Positions 38,101 to 50,592 are shown, counted from the first letter of the stretch. The stretch: 64,000 bases of DNA from Glossina fuscipes (GCF_014805625.2 NW_023998415.1:2924273-2988272), one strand, 5' to 3'. Translations and numbers: made by a program. The notes: a model not told the origin generated them from the letters alone.

Positions 38101-39612
38101 AATCTGAGGTAAACATTTCCAGGCTCCAATTGAATATCGATTAGAAGGAGGACGTACCAAGTTGGAGGGACGTCTAGAGGTATATTATCGTGGCGAATGG
38201 GGTTCGGTGTGTGACGACGATTTCACCCTAAATGAGGCTCAGGTAGTTTGCAATTCTTTGGGTTACTACGGGAAACCTGTACGTTAATGTACCAATTGTA
38301 ACGAATTGCAAGTTTTTCATTATTGTGTCCTTTTGCTAGGATATTGTTAAAAACATTTATGGTCCTGGCAGTGGACCCATTTGGCTTGATCAAGTCTCAT
38401 GTTTAGGTAACGAGACCGCTTTAGATAAATGCAACCATTGGACATGGGGTGAAAACAACTGCAATCATACAGAGGATGTAAGTCTTAGCTGTAACTATGG
38501 TTCCAAACCGCCCGTAGTACGACAACCAAACACTCAGCTTATAGCCAGTGGGCGTGATTTCAAGGAACATCAACACGATCAGAAGCATTCAACAGAACTC
38601 GATGATTCCGATTTCGATGATTTAGGTTTATATCAAAATCTCTGGCAACGTTCCAGTAAAGCAGTGAAGCATCAGAAGCGTTGTGGCCATTTTAAAATGG
38701 ATTTATTAGACGAATATGAACACCCTGAAGAACGAGTTATAAACGGTACAAAAGCAAAACGGGGACATCATCCTTGGCAAGCTACAATACGTACAAGAGG
38801 ACGTGGTGGTATTTCTAGCCATTGGTGTGGAGCTGTTTTAATTTCGAAGCGTTTACTTCTTACGGCGGCACATTGTTTAGCCGGTTACCCAAAGGGTTCA
38901 TATTTTGTGCGTATGGGCGATCATTACGCTAATATAGCCGAAGCATCCGAAGTTGATTCCTATATTGATAATTGGTATATACATGAGAAATTTCGCGATC
39001 AGAAGCATATGAACAATGACATAGCTTTAGTTCTATTAAAGAATCCAGTTAGGTTTAATGATTATGTACAGCCGGTGTGTTTACCTGAGAAAACATCGCA
39101 TTTAGAAACTAATCGCGTGTGCACAATATCCGGCTGGGGCTCAATTAAATCTGGAGTGTCTAGTAAGTGATCTGAGGTCTTCAAATATGATTGAGATTAT
39201 GTTTTATAAGTGACACAAATACCTGATATTGCAGCTCCTTCGAATATTTTAAGAGCGGCTCAAGTGCCTATTTTACCCGACGAAGTTTGCCATCAGAAGC
39301 ATGTCTACGGCAATGCTATGACTGATGGTATGTTTTGTGCAGGTTCTTTAGACGAAAGCGTTGATGCCTGCGATGGTGATTCCGGTGGTCCTCTAGTATG
39401 TTCAGATGCGGGTACGTATTAAATGAAATTGTTTTAACGGATATAATGAATTTTTCTACATTTACATAGCTGGTGAAACTTTATACGGCATTATATCGTG
39501 GGGCCAACATTGCGGTTACGCCAATCGTCCGGGGGTATATGTACGCGTTGAGAAATATATCGATTGGATACATGAAAAAATCAATTTGATGATACAGCAA
39601 GGAAAACTATAA
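29094..39612 (+). CDS. Teq: Tequila/neurotrypsin-type mosaic serine protease (about 16 exons)
   Basis: Secreted multidomain trypsin-like protease. Exons: 29094-29174, 31408-31566, 31625-32198, 32273-32533, 32607-33071, 33134-33380, 34029-34295, 34354-34479, 34546-35136, 35202-37279, 37479-37599, 37675-38066, 38123-38278, 38340-39162, 39235-39411, 39470-39612; about 2219 residues. Exon 1 encodes a signal peptide ([15 protein letters not shown]) in phase 0 with exon 2. Then come nine chitin-binding type 2 modules, a Ser/Thr/Pro/Asn-rich exon with a His-rich end, LDLa, SRCR, LDLa, SRCR and a trypsin domain. The trypsin domain has activation site R|VINGT, His in LTAAHC, Asp in NNDIAL, Ser in GDSGGP, and Asp at the S1 position ([10 protein letters not shown]). 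A C8 run at 33159-33166 appears to carry one extra base. The intron after 35136 looks GC-AG, and the junction after 38066 uses a weak donor. Exons 8 and 9 could be one exon, since the 66 nt between them are in frame. Confidence 0.9.
29175..31407 (+). other. Intron 1 of the Tequila-type gene
   Basis: A 2.2-kb intron with donor GCG|GTTAGT and acceptor TTCCATAG. It contains TA-rich microsatellite near 30570-30650 and two open stretches with coding-like composition (near 30675-30750 and 31020-31140) whose flanking splice phases do not fit the phase-0 junction; both are discussed under rejected items. Confidence 0.65.
33381..34028 (+). other. Intron in the chitin-binding region of the Tequila-type gene
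   Basis: A 648-nt GT-AG intron (donor GGA|GTGAGT, acceptor CCTTTAG), phase 1. It begins with a GAAA repeat near 33440-33460. No exon is seen inside. Confidence 0.75.
35137..35201 (+). other. Probable GC-AG intron in the Tequila-type gene
   Basis: A 65-nt intron with donor AATG|GCAAGT and acceptor GTTATAG. Phase 1 matches its neighbours and yields [14 protein letters not shown]. The only GT donor giving the right phase is at 35159, which would leave a 43-nt intron with a poor donor. Confidence 0.72.
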
Positions 39613-40673
39613 ATATTTTTAAAAATATTTAACAAACGATATAAAACCGATCTTATATAATTAGGAAAATAAACCATAAATCAATAAATAGTAAGAAATG
39701 CTTTATGCATCTTAAGATAAGATGAATCATGAATGCCCGCTCGCCTTTCAAAAACCGCCAAGAATTGTACTCTTTCACATCACTTACGCTTACGCACAGA
39801 CAATAGCATTTATCACACGTATAAAGAAAGGTGAAGAGCTACAGGTATTCTGTGGCCTACAGGGATTGCATATATTTGTGTTTGAGTTCTCTTGTTATGA
39901 TTGGTTATTAAGCATAATGATTTTCATATTATCAGTCTTTTTCAGTCTTTTCTAGGAATTTTGAGGCCGTTAAGAGCCATTTATATATACTATTAAGGAC
40001 TGACGTTTAATTGAAGTGCGAAAGTTTTAAATTTCTTAGTTTCTTCAAATATTTTAATTCTTACTGATTAACCGACATCTCTCCTCAAAATCCTCTTTAT
40101 AACTTTGTTTTTTTTTTTTTTTTCTGAAAAACCTTATATAGCCTATAATAAACTTATCGTTGAAATGTCTTTACTCATTATTGCTATCAAATATTTGGCA
40201 GTTTTTGCAATTAAGTCAATTGAAACATTTTACATTGGATGAATAACTACATACATATATATATATGTATATATATATGTATATGTATATACATTCATAC
40301 ATATACATCGACACATACATATAAATATTCGTATATTCGCTCTTATTGAAGAACTTCTGCAAACTAATATGCGTAACGAGTGGACCTCAGAAGCAATTGT
40401 TGTAATTTTGTATAAACATTTAAAATGTCCACATTATGATATGTATGTATAAGCTACAATACCACCATTTACGTATGTTCAATTATTATTTTTGTTATTG
40501 TCGTCTTGTTTAGTGCATTTTCCCTTTTTATAGCATTTTTCACTAGACTAGATGAGCTCAATTGATGAACTTCAGTAGCTTAGTATTGCGCGGATCATCG
40601 AACGCTATTATATTAACACGGACTTTAGTTTCTATCGCGGTGGAATCTTTCTCGTTTCTATTTTTATATAAAA
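39613..40673. other. Intergenic region between the protease and lipocalin genes
   Basis: Begins with the protease 3' untranslated region; AATAAA strings lie at about 39665-39690. It contains a TATATG-type microsatellite near 40250-40320. A TATATAAAA string lies just before the lipocalin ATG, too close to the start codon to serve as its TATA box unless the leader is very short. Confidence 0.55.
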
Positions 40674-43600
40674 ATGTTTAAAATCATTTACTTCTCATTT
40701 ATACTGCTGTCACTATCACTGAGTGATAGTAAAGAAATGTATTTGCCATCCCGTTTAAATAGAGAAGGAGAGTTAACAGTACTACAACAACAATCAGAAC
40801 AGCAGCAACATCATCCACCCTCGATGTTATGTCAAAATATTAAGCCTCAACATTCTGTGGATATAAAACAAGTATGTTCGTTCTAATCTCCGTCCATGTC
40901 CATTTGAAAATTGTGTTAAGGAAATTTAAATCTACTTGCAGTAATAAAGATTAAGACTGACAAGGCATTTGCAAATTACATTTGAATGCAACTTAACTCA
41001 TTTGTACATGTTTACCATTTAACATTGTTTGAAAGCATTAATTGATCTCCTTTTTTATACGCGTCTATTTGCTTCACTTCGTTCTCTAACAGTTATTATC
41101 GTCCAACAACATGCTATAGCATATGTGTATTACGGTCAACATACAAAGGCTCTTCTTAGCAAAGGATACCACAGTGTAAGTCATCAGCACTGTAGTGAAC
41201 CTTCGCGGGGAAGTTGGCATCCTTATGAAATTGATCGAATACATTTTAATCAATTTTTTTGCTTAACGTTTTATTTCAAACGGATATAGTCTTTTTTTTT
41301 TTTTTGTTCGTCCTTCATCAGCATACTTCGATATATCTTTTGGAACATTAGAACGAATGGAAAACTAATCTAAATCACCTGAACTGTTTGGAAATTGTGA
41401 TCATTGGTCAACTGGCTTAGAACTATCAAGCATTTTAGTGACCAATGTCTCAGGGAAAGTTCCGTATATGTGTGTAGGTAAGGCGGTGGTCAGGAAATTA
41501 TATAGAAAAGTTTGTTTCGACTTAAAAGTGGGACCGGAACGGATAGCGACGATGATTGTCTACTAGTGAATTGTTTTAACGAATTGTCGTCACGAATGAT
41601 CCAGGGCAAATGAGATAGCAACGCTGCTGCTGATGCCCAATTTAAATGCCGCGATATTGCAAATTCGATAACAGTTTGGCATAAATTCATCTGGAACAGA
41701 GAGTGTACTGGGCGACGGGACACCATTAGCACCAAATCTCTCTCTTTCTCTCTTGTGAAGAAAATCAATAAATGTAGACTAATCTTATGTTAACTGAAGA
41801 CTACTCTCATGCAAACTAAATGGCGAACAAGAAACGAAAGTGCGGCTAACTTTACTTAAACTCGAGATACACGGTTAGGAGCAATTCTAAGCGGGCATAG
41901 CTTTTCTAATTCACATGCTGCGTTGTCAAGTTAACTATACTTGGTATTAGTCTGAAGAATCGAAGTGAAATAAAATCATACATCTATTTGCTCTGCTCTT
42001 TCTTTCTCGCATAGCAAATGCTTCCCATTTGAAAAACACTTCTTCGGTGTTTCCTTGCAATAAAATCGAGACTATCAGCACCATGAGTCATAAAGAAATC
42101 TGGGTACTGCGATTTTCTTGTTATAACGCTCCATGCAGTCATATAGCATTCCCGCCGGAATCATTATTAATCCGAATTTGATGAAATTTGATCAATTAAC
42201 TGTTATTTATAGGAATGTTTGCAAGAGCAGCAAAGATATTGTATTTCAAAACTCTTGTCATGCGCTCACATACCAAAATCGATATATTTATCATAACTAT
42301 CCGTTTTTAGCAACGCAATGAGCGTTATGATTTGTTATAAAGCAATACGGACCGTTATCTGGCGTATCGTTAAAATATCGCAAATTCTTTATAAATAACT
42401 TACACGTATTATTCCCTCTTGATAAACATAAAAAATTATTTGCATAAATTCTGGATTTATTGGAGCTTAGACGATAGTATGTTGGTCCGTACGCACTTTC
42501 AACATTTGCACAAGAAAAGTTCAATGAACGACATACTTTTACTATACAGGTACATGATGATGATGTAATCGGTGATATAAAATGTTTCCGCAGTGTTTTG
42601 CCGCTAGATGGTGTTGATGTCTATATATCGGGCAACACTCACCTGATTGTTTTAAACGAACATGTGCTTAAAAGGTGATATTTCGGCTTACATGATAGTT
42701 TGTGAAGATGGTTTTCTAGTTCTTTACTCGTGTAAAAAGTGTTATTGATTAGAAAATAAGTGAAATATCTAAAGCAATACGCTACGTGATGCTTGTTTTA
42801 GTATAAAAACAAGTGAAATATGCCGATACATTTGTGAAGTATGCTGTGAGTGAACGAAGAACGCAGAGGTGGTTTGCACGATTCCACTCCCGAAATTTCA
42901 ATGTCAAAAATGCATTTCGCTCTGGTCGGCCAGTCACTGAAAAAGTCGATGAAATTTTACAATTGATGAAGCAAGGCCGGCCCACAAGATGTCAGGCAAT
43001 AGCGGAGACACTAAACTAAACCGCATAGCCGTTGGGAGTCATTTGAAAAGAATAGGCTACAAGAAGGAGCTCAAAAGAAAACCAAAAGACAGCGGAGACT
43101 TTTCTATATCACCCATTAATCCATATCCATCCCCGAACACTATATTTGTCATCTCGTTTGTAAATTCAATAAATACCTGCCCGAGGCTCCATAAAACATG
43201 TACATTGTTATAAGCATAAGATTGCGAAATGGTTTATAACCCCGTTCAACTATCCGTGCGTTCATTTCGTTGTCGCTGCCTGATTGATGCATCAAGATCT
43301 CGATTAATTGAATATATCTTTATTTAGCTTACAATTTAAAAGCAGCCTTAACCATAACCATCTGTCTATCCGTGTTTGAGTTGCGTATATGATATAAGCA
43401 AAAAAAAACATTCACTTATGTTCTTAATTGTTACTCAAAGATAGGATTTAAAAATAGGTGGGACTTTTGTACTAACAAAGCTTCTATTGTTGAAAATAAA
43501 AAAGAAAAAGAGAAGAAGCTGTGAAAAATTTTAAGATATGAAAATGTTAAGGTTTTTCTTATTACGCAAAATGCAACAACATATCGATCGGGGTTATCGC

Positions 43601-46600
43601 CCACTAAAGTCAGTGCAATTTCCTTACTTGCCTTTTTAATTGAAGTAAGTAAATCTTTTTATTAGATGTTCTCTTATTTTTATTCTAACGGAGCATTGGC
43701 TCTGGCCAGAAAACATTCCATGGCGTGCAGTTTCGCGAACTTATTACATCGCTTCCATTACGATAAGTGCATGTACGCAACTGTATGTTATATTATTTGA
43801 TTTTTGCGATTAATTAATTTAATTTAAATTTGTTACTGAACTTAAAGTTGACCTGCGTGAGTTGAATGCCTGGGTATGTGCGTTATTGCTCTTCTACATT
43901 TAATATAATAATAATTTCAATTCTTATTGGATTAATCACGTGACTCATTGAAATAAATTAATAAATAGACCTTTATGCAAATATTTATTACAGTTATTAT
44001 TATTGTTATTATTATTATTATTATCTACTACCCAAGGGTGGGGGTTACATTCATTTTGTCAAAGCGTTTGCAACGCCAAGAAGAATATAGAGAGAGAGAT
44101 ATATAGATATAGAAATATAGATATATAAATATATATATATTCTTGATCAACATTAAATTCTAAATCGATTTAAGCATGTCCGTCTGTCCGCTTATGTAAT
44201 GCCTGCTGTAAATATTCTTCTAGCCGCAAAAATGAAGCTATCGACTTCGCTGTCGGCAGAAACATGGAAAATTCTTGCATGCAGGCTAGTATTAAGAATG
44301 GGCCAAATCGATTGAAGGACGCACCCATAGCAGCACGTTAACTGAGAACAACTTAGTTTCTCAAAAGGAAAAACAAAATTGGTTTTTTGCAGCAGATAAA
44401 TGTTTAAAAATTTGAACGCATATACTGTGGGCGATGCTGTAGGAAATGGATAAAAATGGACCCACCCTACCCAATATTATAGTACATTAAAAATGAAGCC
44501 ATAAAACCCCATAAAGTACATAAATTCTTGGGCAGTTTCAAATTTGGAGTGCACCTAACCATATCCGTCTGTTCGCCCATAAATCTGTACGCCTACAAAC
44601 TTGCAAAAGATTTTGAAAGTGCCATAAATTTTTCAAAGGACGCGCCCACAATGCCCACGCGCCTATACGACAAAAACTTTTATTTTGAAAATCAAAAACA
44701 TCAACCGCGCCCCCTCCTTATTTTGGTGAATGGAAATTTTGTTCTTTTACTTCTTTTGTCTTTTTGAGGATAACGGTGTAACGGTATAAAAGATTCTCGT
44801 TCGTTCTCGACCGTATTTAATTTTCTCATTTGTTTTTTTTTTTTTTATTATTATTTATATATCTGGGAAATGGTATGGTAATGAGATCATAATACACACA
44901 CAAGATTTACCAGGAGTATATCAATATCACAGTTGTGTGATTGTTTATATTAACGATATTACCGAACAAGTGAGTAAAGTAGTATAAACGGTATAAACAA
45001 TAAATTGTTGTAAATAAATTTTTTATTTTCACATTTTCCCACAATACTTACATACGCACTTATACGTAAATGAATAATAATCATATTCGTACATACATAT
45101 ATATAGATGCATGATTACAATTATCACAACTATAGAGCACCGACCACAATGGATAGTGCAAGTGCGGTGACTCAATCAGTAGATGAATATGAACCGTTAC
45201 ATGCCAGTGTACGTTACTTACGTTTAATATGGAGTGAGAAAGATTTAAATATTGAATATAATTTTAATTATACGATGAATCGACCGGGACTCTGGCATAA
45301 TATGGGTGAGCAGCGAGGTTCGATGGTAGCGCTCAATCAATACACGCAATTCAATGGCAGAGTTCAGGTGGTTAACTCGATTAATGATCATTTAGTTTTG
45401 ACATTTTGCGGCAGTGACATGCATCACTCTATATATACCATCGTGTTGAGCAGAAACCCGGAAGGCTTAAATTCAGTTGTATGTTTAGTAAATTAATTCA
45501 AATTAGATTTACGTTTGGATGTCGTAACAGCATAAATACACTTTCAATTTAATTTAATTTCATTATTATAAGGGGGAAAATAACACATCTTCCTAAATGT
45601 ACTTAAATTCTCCATTCGTCACTTTGCTCATTCAGAATTCATTTTTTCCCACGTTCAGAAAATGAAGGGAGAGCGACGACGATCGGCATATAAATTCTTA
45701 CGTTAGTTCAAGTTGTGAATATAGGCGCGAGAAACCAAAACAAAACAAGTAAGAAAATTAAATTCGGTCGGGGCCGACTCTCCATAATATGCATTGCGCG
45801 CAGCTGATTTTTTCTTCTTCTTTTTAAATAAAAGTTTCTGTAAATCTTTGCAAAGTTTTGCAAATTTATAGGCGATATCTTCACGTTCGCCAACGCGAGA
45901 ATATTTATCACAATAAGTACAAAGTTGCGGCAACAAACAGCTGGACAGAGGAATAGCCGGACCCGTTTAAGTGCAGTTAAAATTTGAATTTATTTGCTTT
46001 ATATAGAGGTTTTGAAGTTTGTGTCTGCGCGATATAAGGGTATTGAAAAAACAATTACATTTCGATATACTATAATATTAGATAAGCGTGGTCAATTTTT
46101 TCCATTTTAGTACAAAAATGGTACAGCGTCGCCCATAGAATATACGTTCAAATTTTTGTACATTTGTAAGTAATGAGCGAAAAAATAATTTTTCATTTTT
46201 TTTTTTTAACAACAGAGGTGTTCTCAGTTTACGCGGTGCCGTGGGCGTGTCCGATTTGGCCCATTTTCAATACCATACTGTACGCAAGAACTTCTAATGG
46301 TTCTGACAAATTTGAAGTCAGCAGCTTTACTTTTGCGGCCAGGAGAACTTGATGTTGATCAATAGTCGCTGATGATTCCTTCTGGGCGTTGCAAACGTTT
46401 TGACAAAATGAATATACCCCTCACGCTTCGGTGATGAGTATTAGAAAGAAATTGCTAAATCGAAAAGAATTCTAATTGTATATTTTGTGTAAAATTCTAC
46501 ATAACTACTTATCTAAAATGTAAACCAGAGGTGATTTTTATAAGTTCAGATATCGGATGGGCAAAATTGAGGAGAATCTTGTGATGAAACACCAAACACG

Positions 46601-47010
46601 AAACGTGTTACCTGCGGGTCCAAAAGTGAAAAGTTTTACTTCTTACTTGCTTTCAATTAAGCAATGGACGAAATTGTTTGACAGCTTAGTTTCAATTACT
46701 TTGACGTATGCTGTTATGTCTCTTATTAGTCGATTATATCATATTTATAAAAGGCATATTATTGAATTTTTTTCTTTTTCCAGACAATACGAAGTATACG
46801 CAATTTATTGACAAGACGTGGTCTTTACACCGAATCTATACGTAAAGTTTGTGAAAGTATTTCAAGCTCCGGCCATAGAATAATGATTCCGTTTTTAACA
46901 TTGTCGACTTTCGGTTTGCTGAAGCGGATATATTGGATGTTACCGAAATTTTATTGACCTCAATTACGAGTTGCTTTACAAATATGGATAAGAGAATCTT
47001 CCCAAATTAA
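40674..47010 (+). CDS. Secreted lipocalin (Karl/Lazarillo-like), 4 coding exons, two apparent lesions
   Basis: Lipocalins carry small hydrophobic ligands in an eight-stranded barrel. Exon 1 (40674-40871) encodes a signal peptide (IIYFSFILLSLSLSDS) and a Gln-rich stretch ending in LCQNIKPQHSVDIKQ. Exon 2 (44859-44969) opens with ISGKWYGNE, the G-x-W lipocalin signature, then HSCVIVYINDITEQ. Exon 3 (45107-45478) encodes barrel strands including RPGLWHNMGEQRGSMVAL and HLVLTFCGSD. The last exon (from 46784) has TIRSIRNLLTRRGLYTESIR then KVC. All junctions are phase 0. Cysteines in LCQ, HSC, TFC and KVC fit lipocalin disulfides. Two problems: no AG acceptor precedes ISGKW, and the last exon shifts frame near 46879. 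The original frame stops at 46957, while the alternative frame stays open to 47010 with protein-like sequence. Either could be assembly error or gene decay. The Karl-like name is tentative; the lipocalin call is good. Confidence 0.72.
42690..43085 (+). pseudogene. Decayed mariner transposase fragment (mellifera-like)
   Basis: The open stretch 42813-43019 encodes the N-terminal DNA-binding part of a mariner transposase: TQRWFARFHSRNFN, then AFRSGRPVTEKVDEILQLM, then RCQAIAETLN, where it stops. The next expected segment is found just after in another frame at about 43035-43080 (VGSHLKRIGYKKELKRK). The catalytic DDD domain is absent. The wording is closest to the mellifera subfamily as I know it. 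It is broken by a frameshift and 3' truncation and lies in the first lipocalin intron. Confidence 0.85.
44031..44832 (+). repeat. Interspersed repeat copy just upstream of lipocalin exon 2
   Basis: Starts near CCCAAGGGTGGGGGTTACAT and ATTTTGTCAAAGCGTTTGCA, passes through ATTCTTGATCAACATTAAAT and GTCCGTCTGTCCGC, and ends with TATAAAAGATTCTCG, then CGACCGTATTTAATTTTCTC and ATTTG. An inverted partner lies at 45746-46440. The end of this copy is only 26 nt from the lipocalin exon 2 coding sequence. Confidence 0.65.
45479..46783 (+). other. Lipocalin intron 3, containing an inverted repeat copy
   Basis: A 1.3-kb GT-AG intron (donor GTT|GTATGT, acceptor TTTTTCCAG), phase 0. About half of it is the repeat copy at 45746-46440. 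Confidence 0.75.
45746..46440 (-). repeat. Interspersed repeat copy, inverted relative to 44031-44832
   Basis: Begins on the + strand with CAAGTAAGAAAATTAAATTC then GGTCGGGGCCGA, the reverse complement of the terminus at 44798-44832. It ends near GGGCGTTGCAAACGTTTTGA and CAAAATGAATATACCCCTCA, the reverse complement of the 44031 end. The 5' end is a hairpin (TCGGTCGGGGCCGA). Confidence 0.68.
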
Positions 47011-49149
47011 GTAATTGTAATTATTATGTATTGTGTAATTAAAGTTAATTCGCTTACATTTTCTGAAGTCATGTTTTTCTAACCTATTTATTGAGATGTT
47101 TAAAGAGATGCGGGCGTTCAATTGCTTATTATATATAATTTAAACCTTCCCGTTATGGCAGTTTAATCAATTTATGTTTAATTAATATTTGCAAAACGAT
47201 GCCTATGGCACACAATACCAGTTAAAAGCACTTCGATTTAATCGAAAAATTCGTACATTAACCCTTTTAAGTAAATTTTATTTTTAAGGCTTTACCATCT
47301 GCTAGCAATAGAAGACGAGCCTGCATTTACATGCACAATTTGATGACACAACTTTTACATTATTTATATATAAAAAAAAATGGATTCTATTGCACGTGTC
47401 GTGTAATTTTGAAAATGTCTTCTCTTATGCGCTATCGCGATTGTAATATGAGGATTACATATATATAAGCCTTAATTTGTAATTTATTTTCTCACTCTCG
47501 GAAAGATTATTTAATATTATTCATTAGTGTTCGTTCTTAGATCAAAATATGTCAGTACACGAAATTTGACAAAATATCGCAAAAATCACGACCGATAAGT
47601 CGCATTTCCATTTACGCGTTAAAAAATCGCCGAGAGCACGGCAAGACAGTATCTACAATTCCAGAGATGGAATCTTAAATAAATTTCACGTTACGAATCT
47701 TCCTCAGACTCATATCCATTCAAAGGTCGTCTTAATGAATTTATTTGGAAATGCTTTCAGATATGACCATAAGACATCCTGAAAGACGTTAGCTAATGCT
47801 TTATAAAACTTCAAAGTCAAGAGGCAAAATTCGACCGTTACTTTCTAGCAGGCGCCCCTTTGACGCAGTTTCGCCCGAGAATTTCAAGTAAAACATATCT
47901 TTGCAACCAAAGTAATATCTAATTATAGAGTAAAAAAAGAAACGAATGTTTTTTCTTCTTGAGAAATTACTTTCTTTCTTAAGCTTACCGAATTATCTAT
48001 GAAGTGCTGCCATCTATATTTCAAGATCCTTTGATTGAGAAATTTTTCCTTCTTTAACAATTTTTGCATTTCTTAAAGTCTTTTAATATCTTTTCATCTC
48101 TTTTTTCCTTTAATTTCGGTTTTATTTGGTTTTTGGTGTCGCAGTTGAAGCAGAATTTTATTTGATTTCTTGCAATTTCTCAATTTTGGGAAATTTCAAC
48201 ACACACAGGCAGATATCCGACTTTGTTCTTTTATTACAAAGCAAGAAGTCCAGCCATAGTATGCTTCGCATACATAATTATTTTACGTTAAAACTTTGGT
48301 CGCTATTTCGTTCACTTTATTGACACAAAATATCAGATTTGAAAAGTCAGTTAATCTTTTTACTTCAATATGTAACATCAGTAGTGCGGACACAAGTTTT
48401 CAAAGTATAGTTAAATCTATCCGTTGCCAGTGCTGAATGTCTTTTTTCTAGTCTAAGAATTTATTTCATTAGTCTAAAATTATAATAATAATGATAATAA
48501 TAATGGCTAAATCTAGTTTGTGCGATATTTTTTTTGTGCCATTTGTTTTATGCGATTTATTTGTTCTGTGCGATTTTTTTTGTGCAACTTTCTTCTATGC
48601 GTTGTATGAATAAATATAGAGCTAGAAAGAGAGAGGAAGAATATGCGCAGCTTTAAAATATGACAAGTCGTAGCGAATTATGTATATATTAAAAGGAGAA
48701 ATTAATTTTTTTTTCAAATTTAATCGTTAATGTTGTTTAGAAAGCACTTTATCACCCTTTCGCATAAAGTAAATTATCGATACCTCCTATTTAAGATGTT
48801 GGCAACTTTACCATTATGGCTGATAGGCAACTCTAATATATGCATCCGCTAAACATCAGCCTAAAATATCAACATTGTTTATAATTAACGAAAAGTATAG
48901 TTCCCATTAATACGATAATAGGAGTTTTTACAAGTCTTTTAAGCAGGAGAAATAAAGAACACATATTACATAACATAAGTTCTTCCATTTTTTTTATCCT
49001 GACATTATGAATGCATTTATTCAGTTTATAAAAAAATGTTGTATTTTTTAATTTTTTACAAATTCTTTAGTTTCAAGGCATGATGATTTCAAACCTACAG
49101 CCTAAAAGTAGGCAATTAGTAAATAACATTTAATACGTTGTATGCAAGA

Positions 49150-49623
49150 AATTCAATTTTAAGGCCCGCACCCGATCGGAGCATCTGAAAGAAAGTTTCT
49201 GATACCGCATGAGGTATATATATATTCTTGACCAGTATCAAATTTCCGTCCGTCTATCCATTTGTGATAAATACTCTACTGGTCGCAAAAATGAAATTGT
49301 AGTCTTCAAATTCGTGACAAATATTAGAAGTTCTCGCATGACAATTGCTATTGAAAATTGGACAAATCGGTCAAAGAATACCTCTACAGTGCGACATACA
49401 TTCAGGACATCTTTGTCTTCAAAAGTTAAAAAATGCTCCTTACTCATATTCATTATACGTATTCTTCAAAAATGTCTTTGTACACATGCGAGAATACGCG
49501 TCCCCAACCAGCCAACATTGTAAGGCAAAAAAATTTTATTTTTGCGGTGACTTTTTTTTTACTTCAAAAAAAGGTGTTGGATATAAAAGACTCGGCCACA
49601 GCCGAATAAATTTTTCCTACTTG
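49150..49623 (+). repeat. Interspersed repeat copy with well-preserved 3' terminus
   Basis: Contains ATATTCTTGACCAGTATCAA and TCCGTCCGTCTATCC, parallel to 44140-44200. It ends with ATAAAAGACTCGGCCACAGC then CGAATAAATTTTTCCTACTTG (to 49623), which is the inverted complement of the 45746 start. Confidence 0.65.
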
Positions 49624-50558
49624 TTTTATTTCATTTATTTTTGTATTTATTTTTTTTTTTATACATATTTGAACATAATCCATTGTTTGGCATTAAAAAA
49701 ATGCAACAAATGGTAACAAAATTTATCAAATGCAGCAACATTGCAAATCTTCGACGGAAGATGTAAAAATGTAATCAATCGATTATGGTTTTACTTACAG
49801 AGCATTTTGTAAACTAACGAAGTCAATAATGCGATAGTCGTTATGCTGATAAAGTTTTCATTCCAGACTAATTTGAAACTTTAAAAAATTCTTCAACAAA
49901 TGTCGCAGAGTAATAATGTACCGAGTTACAGAATTGATGTGAAAATTTTATATACTCTCTCCGTTGATAAGCCAAACTCATAAACTAGCAGCAAAAATAT
50001 ATAAAGTTTCCTCCATCACGAATTGATGTCGCAAGATTGTCTGCTATTTTTTTGGTGAATATAAGAATTCGGACTTACTGCCATCAGGTTAGCTTTAAAT
50101 ATCGGCTAAAGGGAGCGTTTTATGTTTTATATTTTATATATTATATCTGTAATAATAATTGACACAGTGAAAATGTTGTATGTACGTTATTTGTCTGTCC
50201 GTCTGTCTGTTACATTTTGATGAAATTTGCATCTAAAGATGAATCGGACCATTTTTACAACGACTGGTTAATATCAATTAGATCGGAGAATTTATTAAAC
50301 TTCTTCACATATAAATGCTTTCATACATTCCTATTTTAAGCTTGGATCGTATTGATTGATCTATTTTTCGAATCTCTCCTATATATATCAGGATTCTAAC
50401 GACAAGTGAGTCTTTATATGATAATAAGGTTCAATATTTTTATTTTACATATTATTATTATTGTTAATTTTCTTATACATATTTTCTGATTTGAAATCCC
50501 ATGTACGGTAGAGCAAGTGCTTTACGACTTTACTCTGAGAATTTATTTTTCTGGCTAA

Positions 50559-50592
<34 letters not shown>

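Larger units (their letters stand above)
40872..44858 (+). other. Lipocalin intron 1, with mariner remnant and repeat copy
   Basis: About 4 kb with donor CAA|GTATGT. It contains the mariner relic (about 42690-43085) and the interspersed repeat copy (44031-44832). The 3' boundary is uncertain because no AG dinucleotide precedes the coding resumption at 44859. Confidence 0.55.
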
